A stretch of DNA of 64,000 nucleotides from 34-65-8 sp964516135 (GCA_964516135.1 CAZEWN010000014.1:1-64000), one strand, 5' to 3'. Shown: positions 8,040 through 17,501, counted from the first letter of the stretch. Numbers and translations: made by a program. The notes: a model not told the origin generated them from the letters alone.

Positions 8040-8065
8040 GGAAAACCTTCGACACGAGTAATGCC

Positions 8066-8713
8066 ATGTCCGATCCGCGCGAACGCCTGTTGCAGCTGGC
8101 CACCGAACAGCGGGCCAGTTTGGCCCGACTGTCTGAAATGATCGGCAGAAATCCAACCTATTTGCAGCAGTTCATCCGCAAGGGCAGTCCACGCCGACTG
8201 GAGGAGGGGGATCGGCGGGCGCTGGCCGAATACTTCGGTGTAGCTGAAACGGAGCTGGGCGGTGTGGAGGAAAAATCCTACGCCCCGCGTACCCGCCTCC
8301 CGCTTGACGGTGGCTGGATAGAGGTGCCGCGCCTCGCGCTCGCCGCCTCCGCCGGGCCGGGGTCGCTGGGCGACCAGGAGCGGCCGTTCGACGCGTTCCG
8401 CTTCTCGCGCCGCTGGCTGCGCGAACAGGGGCTGGACGGAACGCAACTGTCCGCCATCGCGGTCGAAGGCGATTCAATGGAACCGCTGCTTCGCGCGGGC
8501 GATGAAGTGCTGGTCGACAAGACCCCGCAGCCGTTCCGCGACGGCATCCACGTGGTCCGCATAGGCGACACCCTGCTGGTCAAGCGTATCGCAGCCCAGG
8601 GCGGGGGCCGCTTCACCCTGCTGAGCCAGAACCTCGCCTACCCTCCGATCGAGGTAGGCGCGGAAGACATAGAAATCGTCGGTCGCGTGGTGTGGAAGGC
8701 GGGCCGGGTCTGA
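8066..8713 (+). CDS. S24/LexA-like repressor with HTH domain
   Basis: A 215-residue regulator of the CI/LexA group. Residues about 15-60 form a helix-turn-helix (LARLSEMIGRNPTYLQQFIR). The C-terminal peptidase domain carries the scissile-type Ala96-Gly97 (LAASAGPG), the catalytic serine S137 in GDSMEP and lysine K173 in LLVKR. Such proteins repress promoters and self-cleave when RecA filaments form during DNA damage. I chose ATG 8066 because the longer frame (from 7946) reads through the promoter-like region. It may be the prophage repressor or a host regulator. Confidence 0.85.
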   Translation: MSDPRERLLQLATEQRASLARLSEMIGRNPTYLQQFIRKGSPRRLEEGDRRALAEYFGVAETELGGVEEKSYAPRTRLPLDGGWIEVPRLALAASAGPGSLGDQERPFDAFRFSRRWLREQGLDGTQLSAIAVEGDSMEPLLRAGDEVLVDKTPQPFRDGIHVVRIGDTLLVKRIAAQGGGRFTLLSQNLAYPPIEVGAEDIEIVGRVVWKAGRV

Positions 8714-8760
8714 CGACTTCGTGGTTGCGCGCGGCAGCCGGATTGACCATCTCTGCGCGC

Positions 8761-9429
8761 ATGTCCGACACCGCCACCCAACCGCCGATGAAGGCGGGCA
8801 TCGTCCCTGTCACGCCGCTCCAGCAGAACTGCTCGCTGATCTGGTGCACGACGACGATGCGCGGCGCGCTGGTCGACCCGGGCGGCGATCTCGACAAGCT
8901 CAAGGCGGCGGTTGCGCGCACTGGGGTCACGCTGGAAAAGCTGCTCGTCACCCACGGTCATATCGACCATTGCGGCGAGACGGGCATCCTGGCGAAGGAA
9001 CTCGGCCTGCCGATCGAGGGCCCGCACGAGGCGGACCGGTTCTGGATCAGCCGGCTGGACGAGGATGGCCGGCATTACGGTGTCAACGGCCAGGTGTTCG
9101 AACCGGACCGCTGGCTGGAGGATGGCGACACCGTGACGGTGGGCGATCTGGTGCTGGAAGTGATCCATTGCCCCGGCCACACGCCTGGCCACGTGGTTTT
9201 CTTCCATCGCCCGAGCAAGTTTGCGATTGGCGGCGACGTTCTGTTTCAAGGCAGCATCGGGCGCACCGATTTTCCCATGGGCAACCATCAGGATCTGCTT
9301 GATTCGATCACCGGGAAGCTATGGCCCCTGGGTAACGACGTGACCTTCATTCCCGGCCATGGTCCGACGAGTACCTTCGGTCGCGAGCGTCAAACGAACG
9401 CATTCGTGAGTGATCACGCCCTGGCATGA
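8761..9429 (+). CDS. MBL-fold metallohydrolase (glyoxalase II/YcbL type)
   Basis: A 222-residue metallo-beta-lactamase-fold hydrolase. The metal-binding motif HGHIDH is clear, followed by the distal ligands in CPGHTPGH, in GGDVLF (bridging aspartate) and in IPGHGP (last histidine). This set matches the small YcbL-type glyoxalase II-like enzymes that hydrolyse thioesters. The start ATG at 8761 gives MSDTATQPPMKAGIVPVTPL; the ATG at 8788 is an alternative. The true substrate cannot be read from sequence. Confidence 0.88.
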   Translation: MSDTATQPPMKAGIVPVTPLQQNCSLIWCTTTMRGALVDPGGDLDKLKAAVARTGVTLEKLLVTHGHIDHCGETGILAKELGLPIEGPHEADRFWISRLDEDGRHYGVNGQVFEPDRWLEDGDTVTVGDLVLEVIHCPGHTPGHVVFFHRPSKFAIGGDVLFQGSIGRTDFPMGNHQDLLDSITGKLWPLGNDVTFIPGHGPTSTFGRERQTNAFVSDHALA

Positions 9430-9506
9430 GCGACGCGCGGGATCCGTACTGATCGTGTGATCGGGGCACAGGCATGCGGGCGCGTACCACGGTACCGCCG
9501 GGTTGA

Positions 9507-9905
9507 TCAGAACAAGCTGAGAGCGATACCCACCGCCACGCCTGCCAGGCCCAGCAAGGTCAGCATTGTGGTCAGCGTCCCGGCGACGCGTGCCCACTGC
9601 TTGCTGCCCCCATCCATGCCCAGACCATGTGCCACGCGGCCGAGCATGAACAGGCCCGCGACATAGGGCAGCCAGCCGCCACCCGCGCCCGCCAGTTCGA
9701 TCACGGCGATCAACACCAGCACGATCGGTACGTTCTCCGCGAAATTGAGCTGCGCGCGCATCCGCCGCGACAGCGCCTCGTTCCCGCCGTCTCCGACGCT
9801 GATCCCCGATGCCTTGCGTACCGCGCCGATCCGGATCGACAGCCAGATGTTGATTATCGCGGCGGCGGCCGCCGCCGTCAGCGTGGCAGGCAAGATCATT
9901 GGCAT
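9507..9905 (-). CDS. MAPEG family membrane protein
   Basis: A 132-residue protein with four hydrophobic helices and the MAPEG signature RAQLNFAENVPIVLVLI (R, N, E, N, P). MAPEG proteins in bacteria are small inner-membrane proteins, some with glutathione transferase or peroxidase activity. N-terminal residues form the first membrane helix (LTAAAAAAIINIWLSIRIGA). It is transcribed alone, converging on the metallohydrolase gene. Substrate unknown. Confidence 0.85.
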   Translation of the reverse strand: MPMILPATLTAAAAAAIINIWLSIRIGAVRKASGISVGDGGNEALSRRMRAQLNFAENVPIVLVLIAVIELAGAGGGWLPYVAGLFMLGRVAHGLGMDGGSKQWARVAGTLTTMLTLLGLAGVAVGIALSLF

Positions 9906-9948
9906 TCCCCTCTGCTATGATGTGCCAGCTATAGGGCGGTCAGGGTGC

Positions 9949-9976
9949 TTGCAACGCATGAATTTTGCGCTATAGG
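9949..9976 (+). promoter_or_regulatory. putative promoter of rpmF-plsX-fabH
   Basis: TTGCAA at 9949-9954 and TATAGG at 9971-9976, with a 16-base spacer, lie in the 182-base gap before rpmF. This would give a leader of about 105 bases. It is a moderate match to the general sigma-70 consensus and the best candidate seen here. Confidence 0.4.
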
Positions 9977-10087
9977 CCGCGCCTTCCCGCCATGGACGGG
10001 CCGATCGATTCCGCACGCCCTTGCGCGCGCGGTGGCCCGGGCCTAGGGCGGCCCACGAAACGAAGACGAATTGGAACAGGTGCCGCA

Positions 10088-10267
10088 ATGGCTGTCCCCA
10101 AGAGAAAAGTATCGCCCCACCGCCGTGGCAACCGTCGTGCCCACGATGCACTTAAGGTTGAGGCATTCCACGAATGCTCGAACTGCGGTGAACTGAAGCG
10201 CCCGCACAACCTGTGCCAGGCCTGCGGGCACTATAACGGCCGCGAAGTCATCGCCGTCGGTCTCTGA
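10088..10267 (+). CDS. rpmF: 50S ribosomal protein L32
   Basis: A 59-residue basic protein beginning MAVPKRKVSPHRRGNRRAHD, the hallmark start of L32. A zinc ribbon is formed by C30, C33, C43 and C46 (CSNC...CQAC), the C+ form of the protein. It is a structural component of the large subunit near the peptide exit. It is followed 48 bases later by plsX, a widely conserved order that couples ribosome and fatty acid synthesis genes. Confidence 0.98.
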   Translation: MAVPKRKVSPHRRGNRRAHDALKVEAFHECSNCGELKRPHNLCQACGHYNGREVIAVGL

Positions 10268-10315
10268 CCGAGACAAGGGTTCGGTCATGATGCCGGACCA
10301 TAACCGGAGAACGCC

Positions 10316-11374
10316 ATGACCCTGCCGCGTATCGCCATCGATGCGATGGGCGGAGACGAGGGCGTGCGCGTGATGATGGATGGCGCGGCCGAGGCGCGGC
10401 GCCGCCATGACAAGTTCAAGTTCCTGCTGGTCGGCGACGAGGCACGCATCAAGCGCGCGCTCGAAACGCACCCCAACCTGCGGGGCGCCAGCGAGATACT
10501 CCATTGCGACGACGTGGTGGGCGGCGATGAAAAGCCGACCCAGGCGCTGCGTCGCGCCAAGGCCACCAGCATGGGGCTGGCGGTCAACGCCGTGAAGCAA
10601 GGCGATGCTGGCGCCGCGGTCAGCGCGGGGAACACCGGCGCGCTGATGGCGATGAGCAAGCTGGCCCTGCGGACGATGCCAGGTATTGACCGCCCCGCGC
10701 TCGCCGCGCTGCTGCCGACGCTGGGCGACAACGACGTCATCATGCTCGACCTGGGCGCCAATACCGAAGCGGATGCCCGAAACCTCGTTCAGTATGCGAT
10801 CATGGGCGCGGCCTATTCACGCATCGTCACCGGCCTGGAGCGTCCGCGCGTCCGGCTGCTCAACATCGGCACGGAGGAGACCAAGGGTACCGACGAGTTG
10901 CGCCAGGCGGCGGCCCGGTTGCAGGCTGCCACGGGACTCGCGCTGTCGTTCGATGGGTTCATCGAAAGCGACAAGATCAATCGCGGTCAGTGCGATGTCG
11001 TCGTGACCGACGGGTTTTCGGGCAACATTGCGCTCAAGGCGATCGAGGGCGCGGCACGGTTCGTCACCGACCTGCTCCGTAATGCCTTCACCAGTTCATT
11101 GCGCTCGAAGATCGGTTTCCTGGTATCGCGCCCAGCGACCGAACTGCTGCGGCACCATCTCGATCCCAACAACCACAACGGCGCGGTTTTCCTCGGTCTT
11201 AACGGCGTGGTGGTCAAAAGCCACGGCAGTGCCAATGCCAAGGGGATCGCCCAAGCGGTCGCGGTGGCGGCGCGTCTGCTCGAAGAAGACCTGACGCAGC
11301 GGATCGCGGCCGACCTCGCCGAGCTGGGGGCCGATCGCCTGCGCGAACATCGCGGCGAAAGTGTCGGCAAGTGA
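10316..11374 (+). CDS. plsX: phosphate acyltransferase PlsX
   Basis: A 352-residue enzyme that makes acyl-phosphate from acyl-ACP, the first step of glycerophospholipid synthesis by the PlsX/PlsY route. The start PRIAIDAMGGDEG and internal motifs SAGNTGALM, DLGAN and NIGTEETKGT are characteristic. Length matches the family. It follows rpmF and overlaps fabH by four bases (GTGA), so the two are probably translated together. Confidence 0.97.
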   Translation: MTLPRIAIDAMGGDEGVRVMMDGAAEARRRHDKFKFLLVGDEARIKRALETHPNLRGASEILHCDDVVGGDEKPTQALRRAKATSMGLAVNAVKQGDAGAAVSAGNTGALMAMSKLALRTMPGIDRPALAALLPTLGDNDVIMLDLGANTEADARNLVQYAIMGAAYSRIVTGLERPRVRLLNIGTEETKGTDELRQAAARLQAATGLALSFDGFIESDKINRGQCDVVVTDGFSGNIALKAIEGAARFVTDLLRNAFTSSLRSKIGFLVSRPATELLRHHLDPNNHNGAVFLGLNGVVVKSHGSANAKGIAQAVAVAARLLEEDLTQRIAADLAELGADRLREHRGESVGK

Positions 11375-12336
11375 TCCGTTCGGTTATTTGCGGCAGCGGC
11401 TCGGCCTTGCCCGCGCGGGTCGTGAGCAATGCGGAGCTGGCCGAACGCGTGGAGACGAGCGACGATTGGATCGTCGAGCGTACGGGCATTCGCCAGCGCT
11501 ATCTGGCCGGGCCGGGCGAAACCACCGGTACGCTGGCGACCGAGGCCGCTCGGCGCGCGCTCGAAGCAGCGGGCATGGCCGCATCGAACATCGACCTGAT
11601 CGTCCTGGCGACGGCAACGCCCGATCAAACCTTTCCGGCCACCGCCACGATCGTGCAGCACAACCTGGGTTGCAACGGTGGCATCGCCTTCGATGTCGCG
11701 GCAGTATGTTCCGGCTTCCTCTATGCCCTGGCCAATGCCGACGCGCTGTTGCGAACCGGCATGGCCAAGCGTGCGCTGGTGATTGGCGCGGAAACCTTCA
11801 GCCGCATCCTTGACTGGGACGATCGCGCGACCTGCGTGCTGTTCGGCGATGGCGCGGGGGCGCTGGTGCTGGAAGCGCGCGAGGTGGCCGAAGATGGTCC
11901 GGGCGTCCTGCTGACGCGGCTGCACGCCGACGGCGCCCATAACGAACTGCTGTTCGTTGACGGCGGCCCATCGACCACACAGACAGTCGGGCATCTGCGG
12001 ATGAAGGGGCGCGAGGTGTTTCGCCACGCGGTCGTGAACCTGGCCGAGGTGCTGGGCGAAGTGCTTGCCGGGACGGGACATGTGCCCGCCGATATTGATT
12101 GGGTCGTTCCACATCAGGCAAATGCCCGCATCCTTGACGCGACCGCGCGTAAGCTGGGCTTGCCGAGCGAGAAGATCGTGGTGACGGTCGATCGTCACGC
12201 CAATACTTCTGCCGCCTCGGTTCCGCTGGCGTACGATACCGCCGTGCGCGACGGCCGGATCAAACCCGGCGACCTGGTCATGTTCGAGGCGATGGGCGGA
12301 GGCTTTACCTGGGGCGCCAGCCTGGCTCGCATCTGA
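11371..12336 (+). CDS. fabH: beta-ketoacyl-ACP synthase III
   Basis: A 321-residue condensing enzyme that joins acetyl-CoA to malonyl-ACP to begin fatty acid synthesis. The catalytic triad is visible: C113 in AAVCSGF, H248 in VPHQANARI and N278 in RHANTS. The GTG start lies within the plsX stop, giving MIRSVICGSGSALP, the expected N-terminus. Downstream are 135 non-coding bases before ihfA. Confidence 0.97.
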   Translation: MIRSVICGSGSALPARVVSNAELAERVETSDDWIVERTGIRQRYLAGPGETTGTLATEAARRALEAAGMAASNIDLIVLATATPDQTFPATATIVQHNLGCNGGIAFDVAAVCSGFLYALANADALLRTGMAKRALVIGAETFSRILDWDDRATCVLFGDGAGALVLEAREVAEDGPGVLLTRLHADGAHNELLFVDGGPSTTQTVGHLRMKGREVFRHAVVNLAEVLGEVLAGTGHVPADIDWVVPHQANARILDATARKLGLPSEKIVVTVDRHANTSAASVPLAYDTAVRDGRIKPGDLVMFEAMGGGFTWGASLARI

Positions 12337-12471
12337 AATCGCCTATAAACACAGTTGCGTACCAAAACGGGTCTGGTCTGTTTTCCACTGTAATTTCATT
12401 GCCTAGCCTTCTGTAAGTGGTTAGGATGTCGCATCCGTACAATTCGGGTCGCGCCGGAGGAGGAGTGGCTT

Positions 12472-12771
12472 ATGATGCGTTCGGTGGGAACGTTGACCCG
12501 CGCGGACCTTGCTGAGGCAATCAATCGCAAGATGGGATTTTCCCGCGCAGAATCGCTCGATCTGGTGGAATCGGTTCTCGCGCACATGTGCGAAGCGATG
12601 GCCAAGGGCGAAAACGTGAAGATTTCCGGTTTCGGCAGCTTCGTGTTGCGCGACAAGAAGGAACGCGTTGGGCGCAATCCGAAAACCGGGGTCGAAGTGC
12701 CGATCACGCCGCGCCGGGTGATGACATTTCGCGCCAGCCAGCTCCTCAAGGACAGGATCATGAAGGGATGA
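12472..12771 (+). CDS. ihfA: integration host factor alpha subunit
   Basis: A 99-residue HU/IHF family protein that bends DNA as a heterodimer with IHF-beta. The DNA-binding arm GRNPKTG is at 67-73, with proline-flanked sequence after it (VPITPRRVMTFRASQ). The alpha identity is supported by the next gene, a MerR-like regulator, a conserved arrangement. The ribosome site GGAGGAG lies just upstream. ATG at 12472 or 12475 are both possible. Confidence 0.95.
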   Translation: MMRSVGTLTRADLAEAINRKMGFSRAESLDLVESVLAHMCEAMAKGENVKISGFGSFVLRDKKERVGRNPKTGVEVPITPRRVMTFRASQLLKDRIMKG

Positions 12772-12775
12772 TGGC

Positions 12776-13252
12776 GTGAGCGCCGGATTCGACGACGGGA
12801 AGGATAGTGGTGCCTTCCGTACGATCGGCGAACTGGCGCACGCGCTCGGCCTCAAACCGCACGTGCTGCGGTATTGGGAGCAGCAATTCCCTGCCTTGCA
12901 GCCTCTCAAGCGCAGCGGCGGGAGGCGTTACTACCGGCCGGAGGATATTGCGCTGGTGGAACGGATCGACCTGCTCGTAAACCGGGAAGGCTATACCCTG
13001 AAGGGGGCGATCAGGGCATTGTCGGGCAAGGAGCCGCTTGCGGCCCCCGTTGCCACTCCGCGCGGCGGTGGATCGCCGCCCGAGCATGCTGCTGAACTGG
13101 TGGGTGATGATGGCCTCGACGCGTTTTTCGGGCGTGCCGCCAGCGCCGTGGTTCCGCCGAGCGCATCCGCGCCGTCCCCGGCAGTGATGCCAGAGCTGGT
13201 CGCGCGTCTCAAATCCATTCGCCAGCGCCTGGCGGGCAGCTTGCAGGACTGA
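12776..13252 (+). CDS. MerR-family transcriptional regulator
   Basis: A 158-residue protein with a GTG start four bases after ihfA. Residues about 15-85 form a winged helix typical of MerR: RTIGELAHALGLKPHVLRYW, then GGRRYYRPEDIALVERIDLL. The C-terminal half lacks cysteine clusters that would bind metal and is rich in proline, serine and alanine, ending in a short helix (ELVARLKSIRQRLAG). This is the short MerR gene conserved beside ihfA in many proteobacteria. Its ligand and targets are not evident. Confidence 0.9.
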   Translation: MSAGFDDGKDSGAFRTIGELAHALGLKPHVLRYWEQQFPALQPLKRSGGRRYYRPEDIALVERIDLLVNREGYTLKGAIRALSGKEPLAAPVATPRGGGSPPEHAAELVGDDGLDAFFGRAASAVVPPSASAPSPAVMPELVARLKSIRQRLAGSLQD

Positions 13253-13308
13253 AGTTAGGATCGCCGTGCCGTGCGCCTTGCCGGCGAGACTCCGGGATCG
13301 AGCCGAAC

Positions 13309-16300
13309 TTACTCCGCCGCCAGCAATTCCTCGGCGGCGCCCAGGTCCACACTGACGAGACGGCTGACGCCGCGTTCGATCATGGTGACGCCGAACAGGC
13401 GGTGCATGCGGCTCATCGTAACCGCATTGTGCGTGACGATCAGGTAGCGGGTGTCCGTTTCCTTTACCATCGCGTCAAGCAGGTCGCAGAAGCGGTCGAT
13501 ATTCGCATCGTCCAACGGCGCGTCGACCTCGTCGAGCACGCAGATCGGGGCGGGGTTGGTGAGGAACAGCGCGAAGATCAGCGCGATGGCGGTCAGTGCC
13601 TGCTCCCCGCCCGACAGCAGCGTCAGCGACTGGAGCCGCTTGCCGGGCGGCTGGGCATAGATTTCCAGCCCTGCCTCAAGTACGTCGTCGCTGTCGATCA
13701 GTGCCAGGTGCGCCTGGCCGCCTTCGAACAGCCGCGTGAACAGGCGGCGGAAATGGGTGTCGACCTGCTCGAAGGCGGCGCGCAGCCGCTCGCGCCCCTC
13801 GCGGTTCAGGTTGCCGATCGAGCCGCGCAGACGGTGGACGGCCTCTCGCAGTTCCTCTTGTTCGGCCGCGCTCGAACCGTGTTCCTGCTCAATCCGCGCG
13901 AGTTCTTCGGCTGCGACGAGGTTAACCGGACCGATCCGCTCGCGTGACGAAACGAGCTGTTCCATCGCGTCGGATTCGGCGCCCGTGTCGCGCACGGCAT
14001 CGGCATCGAAGTCGAACCTCTGGGCGAGCATCGGCGGCGGGCACTGGAAGCGCTCGCCCGAGATGCGCGCCATCTCGCCCCGGCGGGTTTCCTCGTTCTC
14101 GGCCCGCGCGGCCAGCCCGGCACGGGTTTCGCGCGCGGTGGCCAGCGCCTCGACCGCCTCGGCCAGCCCGCGCTCGGCGGCGGTGGCGCTTTGCTGCGCG
14201 CCGGCGACCGCAGCCTCTGCCTCGGCGAGTTCGCGTCCCAGCCGCTCGCGCACCACGTCGCCTTGCTCGATCTCGCGCATCAGCCCCTCGGGCTTGGCAG
14301 CCATGACCGCGCGCTCCGCCTCGATCTCCTCGAACCGCTGCGCCATTCCGGCGAGGCGTTGCGCCGCCTCGCTCGCCCGCGCCTGCCAGCTCGCCATGTC
14401 GGCGCGCTGGGCGCTGGTCCGCTCGCGGGTTACGGCGAGCGCTTGATCGTGCGCGGCGAGCGCGGCCATCGCCGCCTGCTGCGCCACGCGCGCGGTCTCG
14501 TTCCGCGCTTGTGCCGCCTCGAGCGCGGCGCGACCGGTGGCAGGGTCGGGAAGCGCCTCCCGCCGCTCCTGCGCGGAGGCGAGTTCGGCCACAGCCTGCG
14601 CGCGCTGATCGGCCAGATCGTCCGCCGCGTTGTCGAGTTCGGCCAGCCGCGCCGCGCGCCGCTCGCGCGCGGCCTCGGCCTGGTCGAGCGCGCGCAGGGC
14701 TTGGCGCTCGGCCTCGCTGGCCTCAGTCACTGCGCGCTCGGCGACGACGAGATCGCGCTGGAGCGCCGACAGCTCCTCCTGCGCCGCTGCTTGCGTCGCA
14801 TCCGCGCGTGCCACACCGTGGCGCAGCGGAGTCAATTGCGCGTCGAGATCGGCAAAGCGGTTGTCCGCCTCGAGCCGCGCCGCTTCCGCTGCGCCTTCGC
14901 CGCGCGCGACGAAGCCATCCCACCGGCGCAAGTGCCCGGCGAGTGTAACCAGCCATTCGCCCGGAACGAGCGGGCGCCCGTCATCCACCTCGGCTACGTG
15001 CACCAGCGCGAGCCGGGCGGCGAGTTCGGGCGGGCATTCGGGCACCCGCGCGGCGAGCGTATCCGCGACCGGCGCGGGCGCCGTGCCGCCAGTCCAGAAC
15101 CGCCCATCGCCTTCGGCCGCACCCAATGGCGCCTTGGCATCGCGCCCGAGCACTGCCGCCAGCGCGCGCTCGTACCCCTTCGCCGCGCGCACCCGTTCGA
15201 GCGCGGATGGCCGTCCGGCACGCCCCGCTGCCTGGCGCGCGCGCGCCTCGCGGTCGCGGGCGAGGGCAGACCATTCGCGCTCAACCCCCGCCAATTCGGC
15301 GTTCGCAGCCGCCAACGCGCTCGCCGCCTCGTCACGCGCTGCCTGGAGCGCTTCCTTGCGGGACTGATCTGTTCGCAGCGCCTCGCGCAGTTGGGCAAGA
15401 TCGCGTGTCGCGCACTCGCTCTCGGTTTTCGCTGCCGCCACCGCTGCTTCGGGATCGCCGCTTTGGGCCAGCGCGCGCCGTGTCTCGTCTTGCCGCCGCC
15501 TTTCGGCATCGAGCCGGGCGAGCCGCGTCTCGGCCTGTTCGATCGCGGCCCCCGCCACGCGCCATTCGGCCTCGACCCCGGCATGATCGGCGGTCGCCTT
15601 GGCCAGCGCAAGCTCGGCGGCGCGTCCGGCGCGTTCGGCATTGTCGAGGGCGACGACGAGCCTTGGCCGGAGCGCCTCATCCGCCCCCAATGCTGCCTCG
15701 TTCGCCGCAAGCTCGCGCTCAAGCCGCGCGAGCGCCTCGGCTGAGTCGCGGGTAAGCCGGTCGGCATCGCCCCGATCCTGTTCCAGCCGTGTTTTCTGTC
15801 GGTCGAGATCGGCCAGGCGTTGCTCGGCAGCCTCGAGCTGGGTGGTGAGCGTGGCCATGCGGTGCCCGTGCGCGCTGGCATCGTCGCGCCGGTCGGCCAG
15901 CTCCTCGCGCGCCTTGGCGAGCGAATCCGCCGCCGCCGCCTGCGCTTTCTGCGCGTTGTCGGCGGCGACCTTGGCCGCGTCGACCCGCGTATCCGCCCCC
16001 TGTGCCTCCACCCGTGCCGCCTGCGCGGCAGCAGCCGCATCGCGCCAGCGGGCGAAGACCAGCCGCGCCTCGGCCAGGCGAATTTGCTCCGACAGCCGGG
16101 TGTAGCGTTCCGCCTGCTTAGCTTGCCGCCGCAGCGTGGCGATCTGTGCGTCGAGGCCTGCCATCAGGTCTTCCAGCCGGGCGAGATTGGTTTCGGTCTG
16201 GCGCAGCTTGCCCTCGGCGTCCTTGCGCCGCACGTGCAGCCCGGCAATCCCGGCTGCTTCCTCCAGCATCTGGCGGCGTTCAGCGGGCTTGGCGGCAATA

Positions 16301-16728
16301 ACCTGCGCGATCTTGCCCTGGCTGACCAGCGCGGGCGAATGCGCCCCGGTGGCGGCGTCGGCAAACGTCAGCGCGACATCCTTAGCCCGCACATCGCGGC
16401 CGTTGACGCGATAGGCGCTGCCCGCGCCGCGCTCGATCCGGCGGGTGACTTCCAGTTCCTCGCCACGCTCGTCGTCGCCGATCAGCACGACCTCGGCGAA
16501 GTCGCGCTGCGGACGGGTCTCGGTTCCCGCGAAAATCACGTCGTCCATCCCGCCGGACCGCATGGACTTGGGCGAGTTTTCGCCCATGACCCAGCGGATC
16601 GCCTCGAGAAGGTTGGATTTGCCGCAGCCGTTGGGGCCGACGACGCCGGTAAGGCCTGGTTCGATGCGCAGAACGGCGGGTTCGACAAAGCTCTTGAAGC
16701 CGCTGAGCTTGAGCTGCCGTATGCGCAT
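13309..16728 (-). CDS. smc: chromosome segregation ATPase SMC
   Basis: A 1139-residue condensin ATPase. It starts MRIRQLKLSGFKSFVEP and carries the Walker A motif GPNGCGKS at 31-38. Two long coiled-coil arms rich in A, E, R and L flank a hinge near residues 500-650. The C-terminal signature LSGGEQALTAIAL is followed by Walker B and D-loop sequence CVLDEVDAPLDD. SMC forms ring-shaped complexes with ScpA and ScpB that organise and separate chromosomes. I trimmed an upstream extension because ATG 16728 gives the conserved N-terminus and lies 32 bases after the neighbouring Dsb gene. Confidence 0.97.
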   Translation of the reverse strand: MRIRQLKLSGFKSFVEPAVLRIEPGLTGVVGPNGCGKSNLLEAIRWVMGENSPKSMRSGGMDDVIFAGTETRPQRDFAEVVLIGDDERGEELEVTRRIERGAGSAYRVNGRDVRAKDVALTFADAATGAHSPALVSQGKIAQVIAAKPAERRQMLEEAAGIAGLHVRRKDAEGKLRQTETNLARLEDLMAGLDAQIATLRRQAKQAERYTRLSEQIRLAEARLVFARWRDAAAAAQAARVEAQGADTRVDAAKVAADNAQKAQAAAADSLAKAREELADRRDDASAHGHRMATLTTQLEAAEQRLADLDRQKTRLEQDRGDADRLTRDSAEALARLERELAANEAALGADEALRPRLVVALDNAERAGRAAELALAKATADHAGVEAEWRVAGAAIEQAETRLARLDAERRRQDETRRALAQSGDPEAAVAAAKTESECATRDLAQLREALRTDQSRKEALQAARDEAASALAAANAELAGVEREWSALARDREARARQAAGRAGRPSALERVRAAKGYERALAAVLGRDAKAPLGAAEGDGRFWTGGTAPAPVADTLAARVPECPPELAARLALVHVAEVDDGRPLVPGEWLVTLAGHLRRWDGFVARGEGAAEAARLEADNRFADLDAQLTPLRHGVARADATQAAAQEELSALQRDLVVAERAVTEASEAERQALRALDQAEAARERRAARLAELDNAADDLADQRAQAVAELASAQERREALPDPATGRAALEAAQARNETARVAQQAAMAALAAHDQALAVTRERTSAQRADMASWQARASEAAQRLAGMAQRFEEIEAERAVMAAKPEGLMREIEQGDVVRERLGRELAEAEAAVAGAQQSATAAERGLAEAVEALATARETRAGLAARAENEETRRGEMARISGERFQCPPPMLAQRFDFDADAVRDTGAESDAMEQLVSSRERIGPVNLVAAEELARIEQEHGSSAAEQEELREAVHRLRGSIGNLNREGRERLRAAFEQVDTHFRRLFTRLFEGGQAHLALIDSDDVLEAGLEIYAQPPGKRLQSLTLLSGGEQALTAIALIFALFLTNPAPICVLDEVDAPLDDANIDRFCDLLDAMVKETDTRYLIVTHNAVTMSRMHRLFGVTMIERGVSRLVSVDLGAAEELLAAE

Positions 16729-16760
16729 CGCGTTGCGGGTCCCCTCCCGCGCGCCCGGCC

Positions 16761-17501
16761 CTAGCGGGCGCCGGCGCGCTGAAGCGCGGCCTCGATCTCC
16801 GGCCAGCTGCGCTCTTCGAGCACTTTTCCATTCAGGATGAAGGTCGGTGTCGCCGTGACGCCCAGTTCCTTTGATTGGGCATCCGATCGTTCGGCGATGG
16901 CCGTCACGGCGGCGGGATCGGCAAGGCACGTTGCCGCCTGGTCACGGCTGAGGCCGCGCGTGGCGAAGAAATCGAGAAACCCGGCGGCGTCGGCCGCGGC
17001 GGCAAAACGCTGGTCCTCGGGTAGGGCCATGGCGGCATCAAGCGCCTGCGGATTGGCCTGCGCGTTGCCGAGCACGGTTTCGAGATTCAGCCACACCTGA
17101 TCCGACAGCGGCTGCATACTTTCCGGCGCGCCGCAGCGCACCAGCCGTGCCAGCACGAGGTCGAGTCCGTTGTGGACCTGGTTGCGAAGCTCGAAGCTGA
17201 CCCGGCCAGAGTTGACGTATTCGTTCTTGAGTTCCTCGGCGCCGGTCGCGGCGAATTGGGCGCAAGCTCCGCAAGTCAGCGAGCCATATTCGATCAGCTT
17301 GATCGGCGCGTCGGGGTTGCCGATCAGGTAGCCGTCCGCCTCAGTCACCTGGACCTGATCCACCCACTGGGTGCCGGCCGGTGCCGCGATCGGAGCGATC
17401 GGTTCGCCCGAAGTGGCGCCTTCTTCCGCCGTATCGCCGCAGGCGGCAAGCGCGAACGGCAGGGCGAGTGTGGCGAGGGCGAGGCGGCGGAGCTTGATCA
17501 T
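16761..17501 (-). CDS. DsbA/DsbG-like thiol oxidoreductase lipoprotein
   Basis: A 246-residue periplasmic thioredoxin-fold protein. The N-terminus is a lipoprotein signal (LATLALPFALAAC, lipid cysteine C21). The redox motif is C77-G-A-C80 in SLTCGACAQF, and TATPTF contains the cis-proline. The start was placed at MIKLRRL rather than seven codons upstream, since it gives a standard signal peptide. It lies directly upstream of smc and downstream of a second Dsb-like gene. Such proteins form or shuffle disulfides in envelope proteins; targets are unknown. Confidence 0.9.
   Translation of the reverse strand: MIKLRRLALATLALPFALAACGDTAEEGATSGEPIAPIAAPAGTQWVDQVQVTEADGYLIGNPDAPIKLIEYGSLTCGACAQFAATGAEELKNEYVNSGRVSFELRNQVHNGLDLVLARLVRCGAPESMQPLSDQVWLNLETVLGNAQANPQALDAAMALPEDQRFAAAADAAGFLDFFATRGLSRDQAATCLADPAAVTAIAERSDAQSKELGVTATPTFILNGKVLEERSWPEIEAALQRAGAR

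Larger units (their letters stand above)
7686..8065. other. 380-bp non-coding region between prophage end and S24 regulator
   Basis: I see no convincing gene here; the short frames across it look like neither a protein family nor good codon use. It contains four copies of a 13-bp repeat (7783-7863) and, just before the regulator, a promoter-like pair at 8011-8039. A phage attachment site might lie here, but no tRNA or clear core duplication is visible and the other prophage end is outside the window. Confidence 0.6.

Noticed and set aside
7756..8040. 94-residue frame across the repeats before the S24 gene
   Set aside because: The sequence is dominated by the 13-bp DNA repeats, shows no family resemblance and lacks a ribosome site.
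13253..13308. tRNA downstream of the merR gene
   Set aside because: The position often holds a tRNA-Pro gene in alphaproteobacteria, but no cloverleaf could be drawn here.
14191..15744. 517-residue open frame on the plus strand inside smc
   Set aside because: It is antisense to the smc coding sequence, is arginine- and alanine-rich, resembles no family and arises from the GC-rich codon use of smc.
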